Below the pieces are notes generated by a model. It was not told the DNA's origin and did not search any database. It saw nothing but the letters and a program-made list of their open reading frames with translations. From IMG/VR virus record IMGVR_UViG_3300037262_000028, positions 1 to 57,168 of that record: a DNA stretch of 57,168 nt; one strand, given 5' to 3'. Shown here in pieces: positions 43,735-52,347 of the stretch. Source of the stretch: a virus. The stretch's first letter is position 1, and each line of letters begins with the position of its first letter. The position numbers and the translations under genes are program-made.

Positions 43735-43908
43735 ATGAAAACGCAATTTATGCCAAACGTAGAAGACGCCCAATACGACACTTTTGCCGAAAACCTAGGG
43801 CAAGCTTACGACCTGATGCCATGGGCTGCCATAGTCGTTGCAGTCGAAGATGGATACCGTGGTTTTGAGAGTGTTGACGACCATAAAACACGGGGGAACC
43901 AAAAATGA
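43735..43908 (+). CDS. Small hypothetical protein (57 aa)
   Basis: ATG at 43735, stop TGA overlapping the next ATG (43905). Product begins MKTQFMPNVEDAQYDTFAE, mixed and acidic. No domain recognised. The ATGA link supports it. Confidence 0.5.
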   Translation: MKTQFMPNVEDAQYDTFAENLGQAYDLMPWAAIVVAVEDGYRGFESVDDHKTRGNQK

Positions 43909-44171
43909 AAAACAATTTATTAAACAATTCAGAGAAAATCATGCAAACCGCAATCAACCCGTTTTCTATCCTGGCAGCCCGTCCACTAATACAGGACGCT
44001 TACGACACACTATCGCGCGTCTGGTCATTTGCCCACATTACCGGCCTGGCTGCAGCACTGCATCGCGATACAGGTCTAAATAAGCGGGTTATTGCGGCAT
44101 GCCTTGATGATGACCAGTTTTGTTTTCACCTTATCGACTATCGCCGGTTCAAAAACGGCTATCCAGACTAA
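43905..44171 (+). CDS. Hypothetical protein (88 aa)
   Basis: Starts with ATGA overlap. Contains a helical middle (HITGLAAALHRDTGLNKRVIAACLDDDQ). No membrane segment or known domain. A possible internal start at 43941 (MQTAINPF) is preceded by GAGAAAATC and may also be used. Confidence 0.55.
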   Translation: MKNNLLNNSEKIMQTAINPFSILAARPLIQDAYDTLSRVWSFAHITGLAAALHRDTGLNKRVIAACLDDDQFCFHLIDYRRFKNGYPD

Positions 44172-44194
44172 TTAACTAAAAGGAGCTATTTATC

Positions 44195-44590
44195 ATGGCA
44201 CGCATTACAAAAGCACAGATAAACGCCGAATTAAAAGCCAGCTGCAAAGCTGAATTACTGAAAATGTTGCAACCAGGTAGCGAAATTTATACCGTGTTGA
44301 AACACGTTTCAGTGTCCGGCATGAGTCGCGAAATTCAGCTGTTGGCCACTGAAAACGGCCATATCCGCAACATCAGTCATCTTGCCGCGCAGGTCATGGG
44401 CGACAAAATAGGCAACCACGACGGCATAAAAATACCGGGTTGCGGTATGGATATGGGTTTTGCCCTGGTCTATAACCTGGGCCGTTGCTTGTTCCCTGAT
44501 GGTTTTAAAATCGACGGGCGCGGGCGTAATGGCGACACAAGCGACCATGATAACGACGGCGGATACGCACTTAAACACCGTTGGATATAA
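44195..44590 (+). CDS. Conserved phage protein (131 aa)
   Basis: Contains VLKHVSVSGMSREIQLLATENG and IPGCGMDMGFALVYNLGRCLFPDGF, then GGYALKHRWI. This pattern is widely conserved in phage hypothetical proteins, where the GCGMDMGF run is a hallmark. The function is not known. A good ribosome site (AAAGGAG) precedes it. Confidence 0.75.
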   Translation: MARITKAQINAELKASCKAELLKMLQPGSEIYTVLKHVSVSGMSREIQLLATENGHIRNISHLAAQVMGDKIGNHDGIKIPGCGMDMGFALVYNLGRCLFPDGFKIDGRGRNGDTSDHDNDGGYALKHRWI

Positions 44591-44603
44591 GGAGACTGAC
44601 ATC

Positions 44604-44735
44604 ATGAGAACCATAGAAACGACAGTATATAAATTCGGTGAGCTATCAGACGAAGCCAAACAAAAAGCGCTTAATGCCTAGCGCGATTTAGGCAATTTTG
44701 ACGACGAAGGCGCTATCCACGGGGAGCTAACATGA
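44604..44735 (+). pseudogene. Truncated conserved small protein, amber stop at 44679
   Basis: The first 25 codons (MRTIETTVYKFGELSDEAKQ...) match a family of longer phage proteins with 'VY.F.ELSDEAK.KA'. A TAG at 44679 interrupts it; the same frame then continues RDLGNFDDEGAIHGELT to a TGA that overlaps the next ATG (44732). A nonsense change, recoding or a much reduced gene are all possible. TAG is a normal stop elsewhere (16290, 54288). Confidence 0.55.
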
Positions 44736-44914
44736 ACCACGAGATAAAAGTAGCAACCAATATCGCGACCGGCCAGAAAACCTATTTTGTCGACGGTCGC
44801 AAAAAACCGCGCGAATACGTGCAATTTTTAGAACGCCTGGCAGAGCGCACCGAATGCATGTTTACGCGCGCAACGAAAACGCACCAGTACAACTACAAAA
44901 CTTTAAGGGGGTAA
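44732..44914 (+). CDS. Small hypothetical protein (60 aa)
   Basis: Begins MNHEIKVATNIATGQKTYFV, basic C-terminus (RATKTHQYNYKTLRG). It overlaps the previous frame by ATGA. No domain recognised. Confidence 0.55.
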   Translation: MNHEIKVATNIATGQKTYFVDGRKKPREYVQFLERLAERTECMFTRATKTHQYNYKTLRG

Positions 44915-44915
44915 C

Positions 44916-45305
44916 GTGAACACAATCAATATGGAAGCCGTACAGAGCGCGGTTGCTATTGCAGATACATTTTTTGCCGCACGCCTTACCAATTCACACG
45001 TGCACAACCCGGCGCAAGCCTGGAGTAACTTAACAGGTGAGGGCATCATAGAACTGTATGATGAAATAGCAAAATTCGGCGCCCTATCAGCTAAATTTAG
45101 CGCGCAGCAAAGCCAAAAATACGCCAGTGGTGTTTATGCGTATCGTGTAGATAACGACTTCGGCACCTATTTTTCTGCCAGGCTATTTGATAAAACGTAC
45201 GATTTTGAAAAGGCAAGCCGCTATTTGCAAAACCTTGTCATTGCGTTTTATCGCTGCCCAACGAAAACGCAAAGTATCGATAATATGACGAGGGCGCGGC
45301 CATGA
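44916..45305 (+). CDS. Hypothetical protein (129 aa)
   Basis: GTG start just after the previous stop with AAGGGGG before it. Mixed alpha/beta product with TFFAARLTNSHVHNPAQAW and ASGVYAYRVDNDFGTYFSARL. Stop overlaps the next ATG (45302). Function unknown. Confidence 0.6.
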   Translation: MNTINMEAVQSAVAIADTFFAARLTNSHVHNPAQAWSNLTGEGIIELYDEIAKFGALSAKFSAQQSQKYASGVYAYRVDNDFGTYFSARLFDKTYDFEKASRYLQNLVIAFYRCPTKTQSIDNMTRARP

Positions 45306-45463
45306 AAGCACTAATAAAACCGGTTTTATTGGCAGCGAAAGTCGTCACATTACCCGTGCTTGCTTTGCTAATAATCGCGCTATTCTTCGCGCTCATGATG
45401 ATCGAATTTTTCCTTGAATGCGTCGAAGACATCGCACAAGGAAACGAAACGAAAGGAAAATAA
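45302..45463 (+). CDS. Small membrane protein (53 aa)
   Basis: Starts with ATGA overlap. A hydrophobic helix of about 25 residues (VVTLPVLALLIIALFFALMM) follows a short basic start; the tail is charged (EDIAQGNETKGK). A single-pass inner-membrane protein is expected. Role unknown. Confidence 0.6.
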   Translation: MKALIKPVLLAAKVVTLPVLALLIIALFFALMMIEFFLECVEDIAQGNETKGK

Positions 45464-45464
45464 A

Positions 45465-45648
45465 ATGGATCACGGTATAACTTTAGACTACCTGCGCACA
45501 ATGGCGGACAAGGCCGAAACAACCGAAGAGCTAAAAAACATCAATCGACGCTTCTTTTAAATACGGCTTGATTAGCCTAAAAGACTATAAGCGCCTTTTC
45601 AATAAATGGCTTGAAATTCAATGCAATAAAGAAGGGACCTTACCATGA
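45465..45648 (+). pseudogene. Small protein gene with frameshift near 45543-45555
   Basis: Frame from 45465 (MDHGITLDYLRTMADKAETT) stops at 45560, but a neighbouring frame continues ASFKYGLISLKDYKRLFNKW to a TGA overlapping the next ATG at 45645. One base removed around 45543-45552 would give about 60 residues. The coupling at both ends supports one original gene. Confidence 0.45.
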
Positions 45649-45701
45649 AAAAAGGCGATTACATTATTCTGGTCGACGCTATTCGATGCTTTCGACTATG
45701 A
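45645..45701 (+). pseudogene. Truncated copy of the MxKGDYIILVD protein
   Basis: Eighteen codons beginning MKKGDYIILVDAI then a premature stop. The first 12 residues match those of the intact gene at 46128, so it looks like a broken paralogue. Ribosome site AAGGGACC precedes it. Confidence 0.4.
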
Positions 45702-45756
45702 GCAGTCTGACGAATATATCTATGATCTATCCACCCACCGAAGGAAAGGAATAACT

Positions 45757-46107
45757 ATGTGCCTGACAAATTTGGAAGCATTAAAATTGGGGCGTTTGAC
45801 AGCCGAAAGTATAGAAAAACTCGTGTATTTTGAACATGCTGCACTAACTGATTTACCCGCGATAATTGATAAGATAGCCGATTTAAGGACTAACGCTATT
45901 AGCCTAAAAATTGCTGAAATTAAAGAGTGCTTAGTTAAAATAAAATCAGACGGATTTGATGCGCAAGAGTTCATAATGAGCAAAACCACGTTAGGACAAG
46001 ATTTAAACGAATTAGTCGATGAAATAGAAGATATCGAAAACGAATTAAATTCGTCGCTACACGATATCGAAGACCGTATTTTTATGCTGACTTATGGAGA
46101 CGAATAA
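45757..46107 (+). CDS. Coiled-coil protein (116 aa)
   Basis: ATG with strong AAGGAAAGGAATAACT before it. The product is rich in Glu, Ile, Lys and Leu with two long helices (residues 15-75 and 80-110), e.g. ELVDEIEDIENELNSSLHDIED, a probable coiled coil. Function unknown. Confidence 0.65.
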   Translation: MCLTNLEALKLGRLTAESIEKLVYFEHAALTDLPAIIDKIADLRTNAISLKIAEIKECLVKIKSDGFDAQEFIMSKTTLGQDLNELVDEIEDIENELNSSLHDIEDRIFMLTYGDE

Positions 46108-46127
46108 AATGAACGGGCAGGTATATC

Positions 46128-46304
46128 ATGCGTAAAGGCGATTATATTATTCTGGTCGACGTGATTAAAAAACATATGGCATTAGCTGCGCTACGCCAGG
46201 ACAAAAACGCTATGCTGGAATTGCGCACCCTGGCCGTTGAACTGTCTGAAAAATTGCATGTTGACCGTGAAAAATTTTTGACAGCATGCGAATTAAAGTA
46301 CTAA
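46128..46304 (+). CDS. Small hypothetical protein (58 aa)
   Basis: ATG at 46128, GGGCAGG upstream. Begins MRKGDYIILVDVIKKHMALA and continues as an amphipathic helix. It is the intact relative of the broken gene at 45645. No function known. Confidence 0.55.
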   Translation: MRKGDYIILVDVIKKHMALAALRQDKNAMLELRTLAVELSEKLHVDREKFLTACELKY

Positions 46305-46387
46305 AAAACCGCTTGCAATTCGTGACAGAAAGTTTTAATCTGTAATTCTTGATTCACCCGGATACCAGTACCGGAATACCAAAACTG

Positions 46388-46439
46388 AAAAGCCTAGGGG
46401 CCATAACGCTAATTCGCGTTATGGCCCCTAGGCTTTTTT
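46388..46439. terminator. Strong bidirectional terminator
   Basis: 22-bp perfect stem (46388-46409 and 46416-46437), loop TAATTC, with TTTTTT after the right arm and AAAA before the left arm. It closes the rightward operon. Confidence 0.9.
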
Positions 46440-46463
46440 GTTTTCAGTATGCATTAGGCAACT

Positions 46464-46661
46464 ATGAACATGACGCCAGAACAGTGTGAAGAGTACATCA
46501 GGGGCCAGATTAATAGCGCGCTGACAGATTGTTTAAACAGCGCGCAACCGATTTACCACAGTGAAACCGGCTGGAAGTTACTAGCCGAATGCGCACAGAG
46601 ACACTTTGAAAAGTACGGACTGCCTTCAGGATGGATACCCGGCAACACCAAAATAGAGTAA
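46464..46661 (+). CDS. Hypothetical protein (65 aa)
   Basis: Starts 24 bases after the strong terminator, MNMTPEQCEEYIRGQINSAL, then HSETGWKLLAECAQRHFEKYG. Codon use and composition look genuine, but no promoter is seen after the terminator, so expression may rely on read-through. Function unknown. Confidence 0.5.
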   Translation: MNMTPEQCEEYIRGQINSALTDCLNSAQPIYHSETGWKLLAECAQRHFEKYGLPSGWIPGNTKIE

Positions 46662-46854
46662 AAAGTCCATAATCAGACAATCGAATAGGAAGCGAATACA
46701 GGCCCATTGTAAGGTTTTATTTTACAGTCAATACCCTACAGCCAGCTAGAATCAAATTGAATACAGGCCCCCTCAAGCCTTAAGATATCAAACAGACAAC
46801 TTAACAAAAAAACAACAAAAAAATCCCCGCCAACCCATCTTACCGGTAGTAAAG

Positions 46855-46890
46855 AAAAACCCCGTTAGCACAATGCTGACGGGGTTTTTT
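46855..46890. terminator. Bidirectional terminator between convergent operons
   Basis: AACCCCGTTAGCA / TGCTGACGGGGTT stem (one wobble) with loop CAA, T-tract on both strands (TTTTTTT on plus, TTTTTCTTT on minus). The bases 46662-46854 hold no gene; GAATACAGGCCC occurs twice there (46694, 46757). Confidence 0.85.
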
Positions 46891-46914
46891 TGATTCTTAA
46901 TATACCAGTGTAAG

Positions 46915-47088
46915 TCACTTTGCTTTTGGCTTACCGCCTTTAAGCCCGTTTGATCTGGAAGAAGTTGCTTTCGTTTCTGATTTAGCGAGACCCCCTTTAG
47001 TACCTAACTGCACAGCAGCGGCTGATAAACCAGTCGATTTTTTACCTTATGCGACCGGTGCAGTTTTTCCTTTTGATGCTGTTGCCAT
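46915..47088 (-). pseudogene. Small basic protein gene with in-frame TAA
   Basis: Minus strand ATG at 47088 with AAGGAAATATC upstream; MATASKGKTAPVA is followed by TAA (47049-47047), and the same frame continues GKKSTGLSAAAVQLGTKGGL ... KGGKPKAK to a TGA at 46917. The two halves read as one 57-residue Lys/Gly-rich protein with one stop. A mutation of a Lys or Gln codon is the simple view; read-through is possible. Confidence 0.55.
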
Positions 47089-47124
47089 GATATTTCCTTT
47101 CAGTTGAAAGCCCCAGGCAGGAAA

Positions 47125-47138
47125 CCTGAGCGCTTAGG
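47125..47138. promoter_or_regulatory. Operator-like palindrome CCTGAGCGCTTAGG
   Basis: Near-perfect 14-bp palindrome, one of a pair with 31-bp centre spacing, in the 99-base gap before the small basic gene. Confidence 0.6.
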
Positions 47139-47154
47139 TTAGCAGCATACCCCA

Positions 47155-47170
47155 CCCTAAGCGCTTAGGG
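47155..47170. promoter_or_regulatory. Operator-like palindrome CCCTAAGCGCTTAGGG
   Basis: Perfect 16-bp palindrome, second of the pair; both lie between 47088 and the primase-helicase stop at 47188. Three helical turns between centres suit two dimers on one DNA face. Confidence 0.65.
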
Positions 47171-47187
47171 GATAATTTCTGCGCCTA

Positions 47188-49542
47188 TCATTTTCCGACA
47201 GCGCGAAGCCCGGTCACTTTCGACGGGCCGATTTCTTCAACCAGATTGCGCAATGCCGATTTTCTGCGTGCCTCCACCATGTCAGGCGCGGCGAACAGAT
47301 GGCGTTTATTCAGATTGTCTTTACTGCAGACCAGTCCCAGGTCTTTCCAGCCGGCTTCTTTAAGACTATGCAACAGCGCTGCTTTGGGCACTTTGCTGCC
47401 ATTCGGTGCAGACAGCGCTAACCGTTCACATAAGCTGTTGAAGGGGCCACCGATCACACCTTTAGCAAACTCGCCCTGGCGTAACGTGATCATGTCGAGA
47501 ATAAACGACTCGGACATTGACCGGCCATTTTCGATCAGATTGGCTTTGTAGTCGGTCATGGAGGGCGCTTCTGCCGGATTGAATTTACTCACATCGCGTT
47601 GTGACAACCACAGGGCGATCTGGCCAAAGCCACCACCCGTATACCAGGCCCAGATACGGTTCGCTTCTTCCGGCGTCATGCGCGGTGCCTGCGAGTTAAG
47701 GCAGAACCAGCGCCGGTCCTGCGACGCTAACGAAATAGGGATCTGTTCATTGGAGTAAGCTAACACAAACAACCGGTTAGCCATCTGGTAAGGCGCTTCA
47801 TGCTTACGTTGAATATCCAGCATTTCAGGCGGGGCGGCGATGATTGGTTTGAGTTTATTCGCCATGGCGCGCCGCGCTGACGCATCGGGCTCTTTTAATT
47901 CGTTGATGATTAGTATTTCGGACTCCAGTGCGTAACCCCATTGCGAATCGATCGTGTCACTATCCATGTAACCGCGGTTGCGTAAGCCTGACCCGCAGAC
48001 AGACCAGATAAACGGCGCCCACATCGTATCTTTGCCGCACCCTTCATCGCCCACATGCAGTACAGCATGATTGATTTTGATCGTCGGCTTTTGCAATTTG
48101 AACGCCATGATGTCCAGCACATGTTCACGCTCCTGGACAACCGGAATAAGCCGCTCTGTCAGACCGAGCCAGAGTGAGATGTCCCCCATTATCACATCAG
48201 ACAAGTCAGGCCGCGCGTCAACCCATCTGTTGCCGTACAAATTATCGGCGTCGCCCCGTTCAACAACAGGCGGATCGCCCGCAGCATAAGTCAGATTAAT
48301 CAGAAAAGACGCGCCTTGCGCGACGCGCAGTTCGTCAAACGCGACGGATGCTTCTATCTTGCGTTTATTATGAATGGATTTGCAGTGGGTGCCACGCATC
48401 AACGCGTTGAACGATGCGCGTGACAACATGCGCCGGTTAGTCATATCGAAGTAGGCATCATTTTGCTGCACATACATAAAACGGGTGTACCACTCATCCC
48501 GGGATACCCGGTCTAACTCTTTACGCTCTTCGCGCGCGTCTATTTCTTTAACGGCGTCTGCCGGCGATGAAAAAAGGGGGGAGGGTTTTAATTTGGACAG
48601 CGCTGACGCCATCCTGCCGGACACGGCTTCGTCTTTTAATCCCACAACATGTTCAGGACCACCATTATCAGCAATCAGCTTTAAGTAGTACGCTGAATCC
48701 AGTGTCGTACAGTGCTCATGCAGACAGCAGAACGACCGGTTGACGGGATGGTAGCGCGCCATGGGATTACCATCGCTGTGATTTTCATGGTTGGGGCAGA
48801 TCACACCCCACCATCCGGCACCGTTACCAGGTTCCAGTATCTGCTGATTGGCATGAAGGAATTCGAGAACGTCATCGTCACCAGTATCGGCAAGCGTAAC
48901 GTGAGAGAAAGATGCGGTGCTGGATTCGCCTGGCACGACGCTTAACGCAGTCAGTATTTGTTCCAGCGTAAATAACCGGTCAGGATGGAATTCAACTAAG
49001 ACGGAAGCGAAATTGTTTTTGCCAGGCTTTAAGTTAGGGGAACCCGGCAGCCGGAAGTTGCGCACTTCATTGGTGGCGCCAGCGTCCGTGAATCCTGCAG
49101 CAGCAATCGCCTCGATCGCCGCACAAAAGTCTGCTTTCTTTGGTTGGTGGTCGAAGTTAAATGCATAACCCCACTGAAAATTGCCTGGCGACGTTTCCAT
49201 CTTCCAGGTGGGTTCTAACGGCGGCACTGCTGATTTGGTACCGATGTCATCTAACACCATCACTAGTACGTATTCGCAATTAACTTTGGACGCGGATACT
49301 TTACCGCGCGGCATCCGGTCCAGCATAAAGCTGCCCGTGTTACCGTACCAGGAACCGTGAGCTTTAATCTTTTCCGGCATGGACGCCGGCCAGGTATATT
49401 TGAGAGAACCATCCTTGTGCACCGCCTGGATGCCATCCACCATCACGGGTTTCTGGCAGACGAAAAGCGTTGTTTCGTCTTCAGGAGCTAAACTAATAAG
49501 GAATTGAAGAAAGGGGCTTTGTGCTATAATCTCGTTCGCCAT
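47188..49542 (-). CDS. Primase-helicase
   Basis: A 784-residue protein. N-terminal primase-like half with VLDDIGTK (D98, D99) and RNFRLPGSPNLK; a zinc-like cluster with CPNH (249-252) and CCLHEHC (272-278); then an SF3/D5-like ATPase with Walker A GDEGCGKDT (498-506), Walker B-like ILIINELKEPD, and a DUF5906-type LFVLAYSNEQIP segment. It primes and unwinds the phage DNA. It is the last large gene of the replication operon. Confidence 0.85.
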   Translation of the reverse strand: MANEIIAQSPFLQFLISLAPEDETTLFVCQKPVMVDGIQAVHKDGSLKYTWPASMPEKIKAHGSWYGNTGSFMLDRMPRGKVSASKVNCEYVLVMVLDDIGTKSAVPPLEPTWKMETSPGNFQWGYAFNFDHQPKKADFCAAIEAIAAAGFTDAGATNEVRNFRLPGSPNLKPGKNNFASVLVEFHPDRLFTLEQILTALSVVPGESSTASFSHVTLADTGDDDVLEFLHANQQILEPGNGAGWWGVICPNHENHSDGNPMARYHPVNRSFCCLHEHCTTLDSAYYLKLIADNGGPEHVVGLKDEAVSGRMASALSKLKPSPLFSSPADAVKEIDAREERKELDRVSRDEWYTRFMYVQQNDAYFDMTNRRMLSRASFNALMRGTHCKSIHNKRKIEASVAFDELRVAQGASFLINLTYAAGDPPVVERGDADNLYGNRWVDARPDLSDVIMGDISLWLGLTERLIPVVQEREHVLDIMAFKLQKPTIKINHAVLHVGDEGCGKDTMWAPFIWSVCGSGLRNRGYMDSDTIDSQWGYALESEILIINELKEPDASARRAMANKLKPIIAAPPEMLDIQRKHEAPYQMANRLFVLAYSNEQIPISLASQDRRWFCLNSQAPRMTPEEANRIWAWYTGGGFGQIALWLSQRDVSKFNPAEAPSMTDYKANLIENGRSMSESFILDMITLRQGEFAKGVIGGPFNSLCERLALSAPNGSKVPKAALLHSLKEAGWKDLGLVCSKDNLNKRHLFAAPDMVEARRKSALRNLVEEIGPSKVTGLRAVGK

Positions 49543-49570
49543 GAGAACAGGTCCTTTTGTTATTTTGGTA

Positions 49571-49605
49571 GAAACGGAGCCGCTGTGTAAGCAGGGCTCC
49601 GTTTC
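49571..49605. other. 11-bp stem hairpin between polymerase and primase genes
   Basis: GAAACGGAGCC and complement enclose 13 bases, with no U-tract. A second pair TTACGGCA/TGCCGTAA lies at 49620-49653. These may be RNA processing or attenuation structures in the 122-base gap. Confidence 0.5.
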
Positions 49606-49664
49606 GCTATTGTAGTGCTTTACGGCACGCGGCGTAACGGTAAATTTGCCGTAATGTAAAATTG

Positions 49665-51683
49665 CTATTTACTATACCGGTCCATGATATCGCCTTCAAC
49701 GGCAAGCGGTAAGTCTTCAGCCCAGTCTGGTCTTTCTAACATGATTTCTTTCAGTAAAGCCGCTTCCTGTTCAGCGATACCGGTATCGGCTTCGGCTACA
49801 ATTTCGTCATGGGTGTGAAGCACAGTAAACAAGTCTTCAGCATCGCATTCGCGTAATGCACGGCGCAACAGACAGTTTGCTGTTGCTTGTGTGCAATTTT
49901 CCGAAGCCAGGCCGCCGTAGAGATGCGCGCGGGGCCATAAAATAACGTCTGCAGCCGGTTTCCAGGAGGCTTTGGCGTAGGTGACTTCACCCTTTTCCAA
50001 TTTGGCGTAGGGGTAACACAGAACGCGTCCGGATGGCAGGGCGTACCATAAGTGTTCGCCATCGTACAGATAAGTGATCCGCCCTGCGCTATACTCGGCT
50101 CCCGGATTACGCATCGCTGACATATAAGCAAGTTCCAGATCCTGCCAGAACTGCACAGCCCACGGATTAGCACGGCGCCAGCCAGCAACGATTTTACGCA
50201 CTTCGGATTCCGGCAGCACCACACCGTAGTTTTTACCCATGGAAGTAAAGGCTTTGACCGAACCTTGAAACCCTAAGGCCAAAACAGCAACTTTTCCAAT
50301 CTGACGCATCGTGACATATTCCTGATCTTTCTCTTTAACGCCAGCGATAATTTTGGCTTCTGGAATGTGATAAATACCGGCCGCTTCCCGGATATACAGA
50401 TCTTCATTGCGTCGGAATACATCCAATTTTTTCTCGGCAGATGGCTGTTGCGATAACCAGGGGAGAACCCGCGCCTCAATACCAGACCAGTCGTAGACGA
50501 TCAATTTTTTACCGGGCGGCGCGATGAGAGAAGGGCGTAACATTCCTTTCAGTACATCAGTAACACGCTTGCCATATTCAGGCACGATCGAGCGGTTAGC
50601 AATGGTTGCTTTACGCACCGCAAGCGGGTCTTCGGCGCACTTGCGCGGAAAATTATGAACCTGGAGCCCGTAACTGGCCGCCCGGCCTGTCGCTGCACCG
50701 CCGGCGAAAGCAAATGCACCCCGCACGCGGTTATCTTCCACATCGGCCAGTTCATCCATGCGTTTGAATTTGGCGACAGATGAAGACCATAAGTCATCGG
50801 CGCACTGAATTACTTCAACGACTTCGGCAGGTACGTGTTCATAATCATCGACAGCTAACAAGTTAAAGCGCACTGTTTTATCGAAGCTGAATTTTTTCTC
50901 GCCGTCTTCATACCGTTCCATCAGTTTGATTGCTTCAGGACTAATGCGGTCCATCACCCATTTTTTTAATTTTTGTGAGCGTACAGAAGTGATTTCACCT
51001 TTGGTGATTTCAGTAACGATTGCCTGGACATCTTCGATTTCTTCTGTCGAATAGCGAAACGCTGATTGCGCGAAAGCACGATCAACCAGCACACCGCGGT
51101 CATTAACGCGCTCATTCACGTGGTAGTCGTGCAGCTCTTCATCAGATAAAGGTCGCATCGATTTACTGACTTCACGCATCACCAGGCAGTCATCGATACA
51201 ATAGACGCCCATCTCATGCATCAGTTCAGGATTATCGTCGAAAGTACCATCAGCACGAGGGAGTGAAAGCGCGCGGATGAGTTGCGCACCCCGGTAATTT
51301 TTACGCGCTTTTGACCCGGCGAACCGCCCCACATCTTCTAATGAACTCGGCCCACAATTGGCGCGCGACTGGACTGCCGTGCAGTACCACGATTCCAAAG
51401 GCGGTTCTGGCACATCGTAATCGGGACAGATAACATACCAGGTAATGAGCCGGTCGAACGCCGCATTGTGAGCGTAGACACGACGACCATGACGGAAGTG
51501 TTCTTTGATCCGTAGAGGAAAAGGTTCATGCGGCCACCACAGAACGAACTCTTCATCGTTGAATGCGTAGCCTAAACAGAGCGGCTTAGTGCTCGGATCC
51601 AAGGCGTAATTATAGGCTCCGCGCTTGGGAAGATCGCAGCGGGATTTTGTTTCGAAATCAAGCCAGAGAACGTCCTCAGTCAT
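49665..51683 (-). CDS. DNA polymerase, family A with 3'-5' exonuclease
   Basis: A 672-residue protein. Exonuclease motif I WLDFETKS (D9, E11), motif II around AHNAAFDRL, motif III YCIDDCLVMREV. Polymerase motif A VYDWSGIEARVL (D398), motif B MRQIGKVAVLALGFQG (459-474), motif C VLHTHDEIVAE (D626). It is the replicative polymerase and lacks the 5'-3' exonuclease of bacterial Pol I. ATGA overlap with the upstream gene. Confidence 0.92.
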   Translation of the reverse strand: MTEDVLWLDFETKSRCDLPKRGAYNYALDPSTKPLCLGYAFNDEEFVLWWPHEPFPLRIKEHFRHGRRVYAHNAAFDRLITWYVICPDYDVPEPPLESWYCTAVQSRANCGPSSLEDVGRFAGSKARKNYRGAQLIRALSLPRADGTFDDNPELMHEMGVYCIDDCLVMREVSKSMRPLSDEELHDYHVNERVNDRGVLVDRAFAQSAFRYSTEEIEDVQAIVTEITKGEITSVRSQKLKKWVMDRISPEAIKLMERYEDGEKKFSFDKTVRFNLLAVDDYEHVPAEVVEVIQCADDLWSSSVAKFKRMDELADVEDNRVRGAFAFAGGAATGRAASYGLQVHNFPRKCAEDPLAVRKATIANRSIVPEYGKRVTDVLKGMLRPSLIAPPGKKLIVYDWSGIEARVLPWLSQQPSAEKKLDVFRRNEDLYIREAAGIYHIPEAKIIAGVKEKDQEYVTMRQIGKVAVLALGFQGSVKAFTSMGKNYGVVLPESEVRKIVAGWRRANPWAVQFWQDLELAYMSAMRNPGAEYSAGRITYLYDGEHLWYALPSGRVLCYPYAKLEKGEVTYAKASWKPAADVILWPRAHLYGGLASENCTQATANCLLRRALRECDAEDLFTVLHTHDEIVAEADTGIAEQEAALLKEIMLERPDWAEDLPLAVEGDIMDRYSK

Positions 51684-52066
51684 ACGCCTCCAACCTGAAT
51701 TTTTAAATTACTTAGTTCGCGCGACGCCAACATTAAGGCTTTACAAAATGAACGGCGGATTTCTTTGACGATTATTTTGGGTGTTTCAGCTGAAAGCGCA
51801 GGTAAATAATCTGCGATTTCCAGCAATTTTAAACACAAGTCCAGATCGTGAAACTCAGCGCGAACCATACCCCCAGTTTCAGAAGTGACACTGAAACTCC
51901 ATGCAGTAAGAATGCCGTTCTTTTTCACGCCGCCTTCAGCGATATTATCGCTCATCGCTTTACAGGTTGCATCGTAATGATGATTTGAACAGTATCGCAG
52001 TATAGCAAGCTGAGAGCTGGTCATTTCTACCCAAAATATCGGTTGCGCGGTGATATCGATTTTCAT
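51680..52066 (-). CDS. Hypothetical protein (128 aa)
   Basis: Coupled to both neighbours by ATGA overlaps. Contains MTSSQLAILRYCSNHHYDATCKAM and FHDLDLCLKLLEIADYLPAL, mixed alpha/beta. It travels with the polymerase, perhaps in replication, but no domain is recognised. Confidence 0.6.
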   Translation of the reverse strand: MKIDITAQPIFWVEMTSSQLAILRYCSNHHYDATCKAMSDNIAEGGVKKNGILTAWSFSVTSETGGMVRAEFHDLDLCLKLLEIADYLPALSAETPKIIVKEIRRSFCKALMLASRELSNLKIQVGGV

Positions 52067-52251
52067 TTCGCTTCCCCGTTATTTTCGCCAGGCTTTTTCC
52101 ACACTAACTCCACTTTCACCAGATAGCGCCGTGCAAGAAACGTCGCTAACTTTCTGAATTTTAGCCAAAACAAAACAGCACAGACGTGCATCAGCCAGCG
52201 ACGGTCATAACGCAGTGTGATGTTGCAGGAAGGTGTGAAATGATCAGCCAT
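52063..52251 (-). CDS. Small hypothetical protein (62 aa)
   Basis: ATGA overlap with the next gene. A hydrophobic stretch (WLMHVCAVLFWLKF) is flanked by basic residues, so a membrane-associated or basic helix protein is possible. Function unknown. Confidence 0.5.
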   Translation of the reverse strand: MADHFTPSCNITLRYDRRWLMHVCAVLFWLKFRKLATFLARRYLVKVELVWKKPGENNGEAK

Positions 52252-52272
52252 AATAGTTTTTCAAAGAGTAGA

Positions 52273-52297
52273 CCGGACATCGGGTCAACGTGTCCGG
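52273..52297. other. Hairpin in 96-base gap (CCGGACA/TGTCCGG)
   Basis: Seven-bp stem with 11-base loop, plus a TGCAGC-TCACC-GCTGCA hairpin at 52314-52330, between the SSB-like gene and the 62-residue gene. Neither has a U-tract, so message stability or translation control is more likely than termination. Confidence 0.4.
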
Positions 52298-52347
52298 CAA
52301 CCGTTTCTAGAATGCAGCTCACCGCTGCAAGCAGACCCTAACAACGA

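Noticed and set aside
44679-44681. Reassignment of TAG in this phage
   Set aside because: TAG ends well-supported genes at 16290-16292 and 54288-54290, so it works as a normal stop.
42156-46661. Integrase, repressor or other lysogeny genes
   Set aside because: None of the frames here or elsewhere shows tyrosine or serine recombinase motifs or a CI-like repressor; the only mobile-type gene is the HNH endonuclease.
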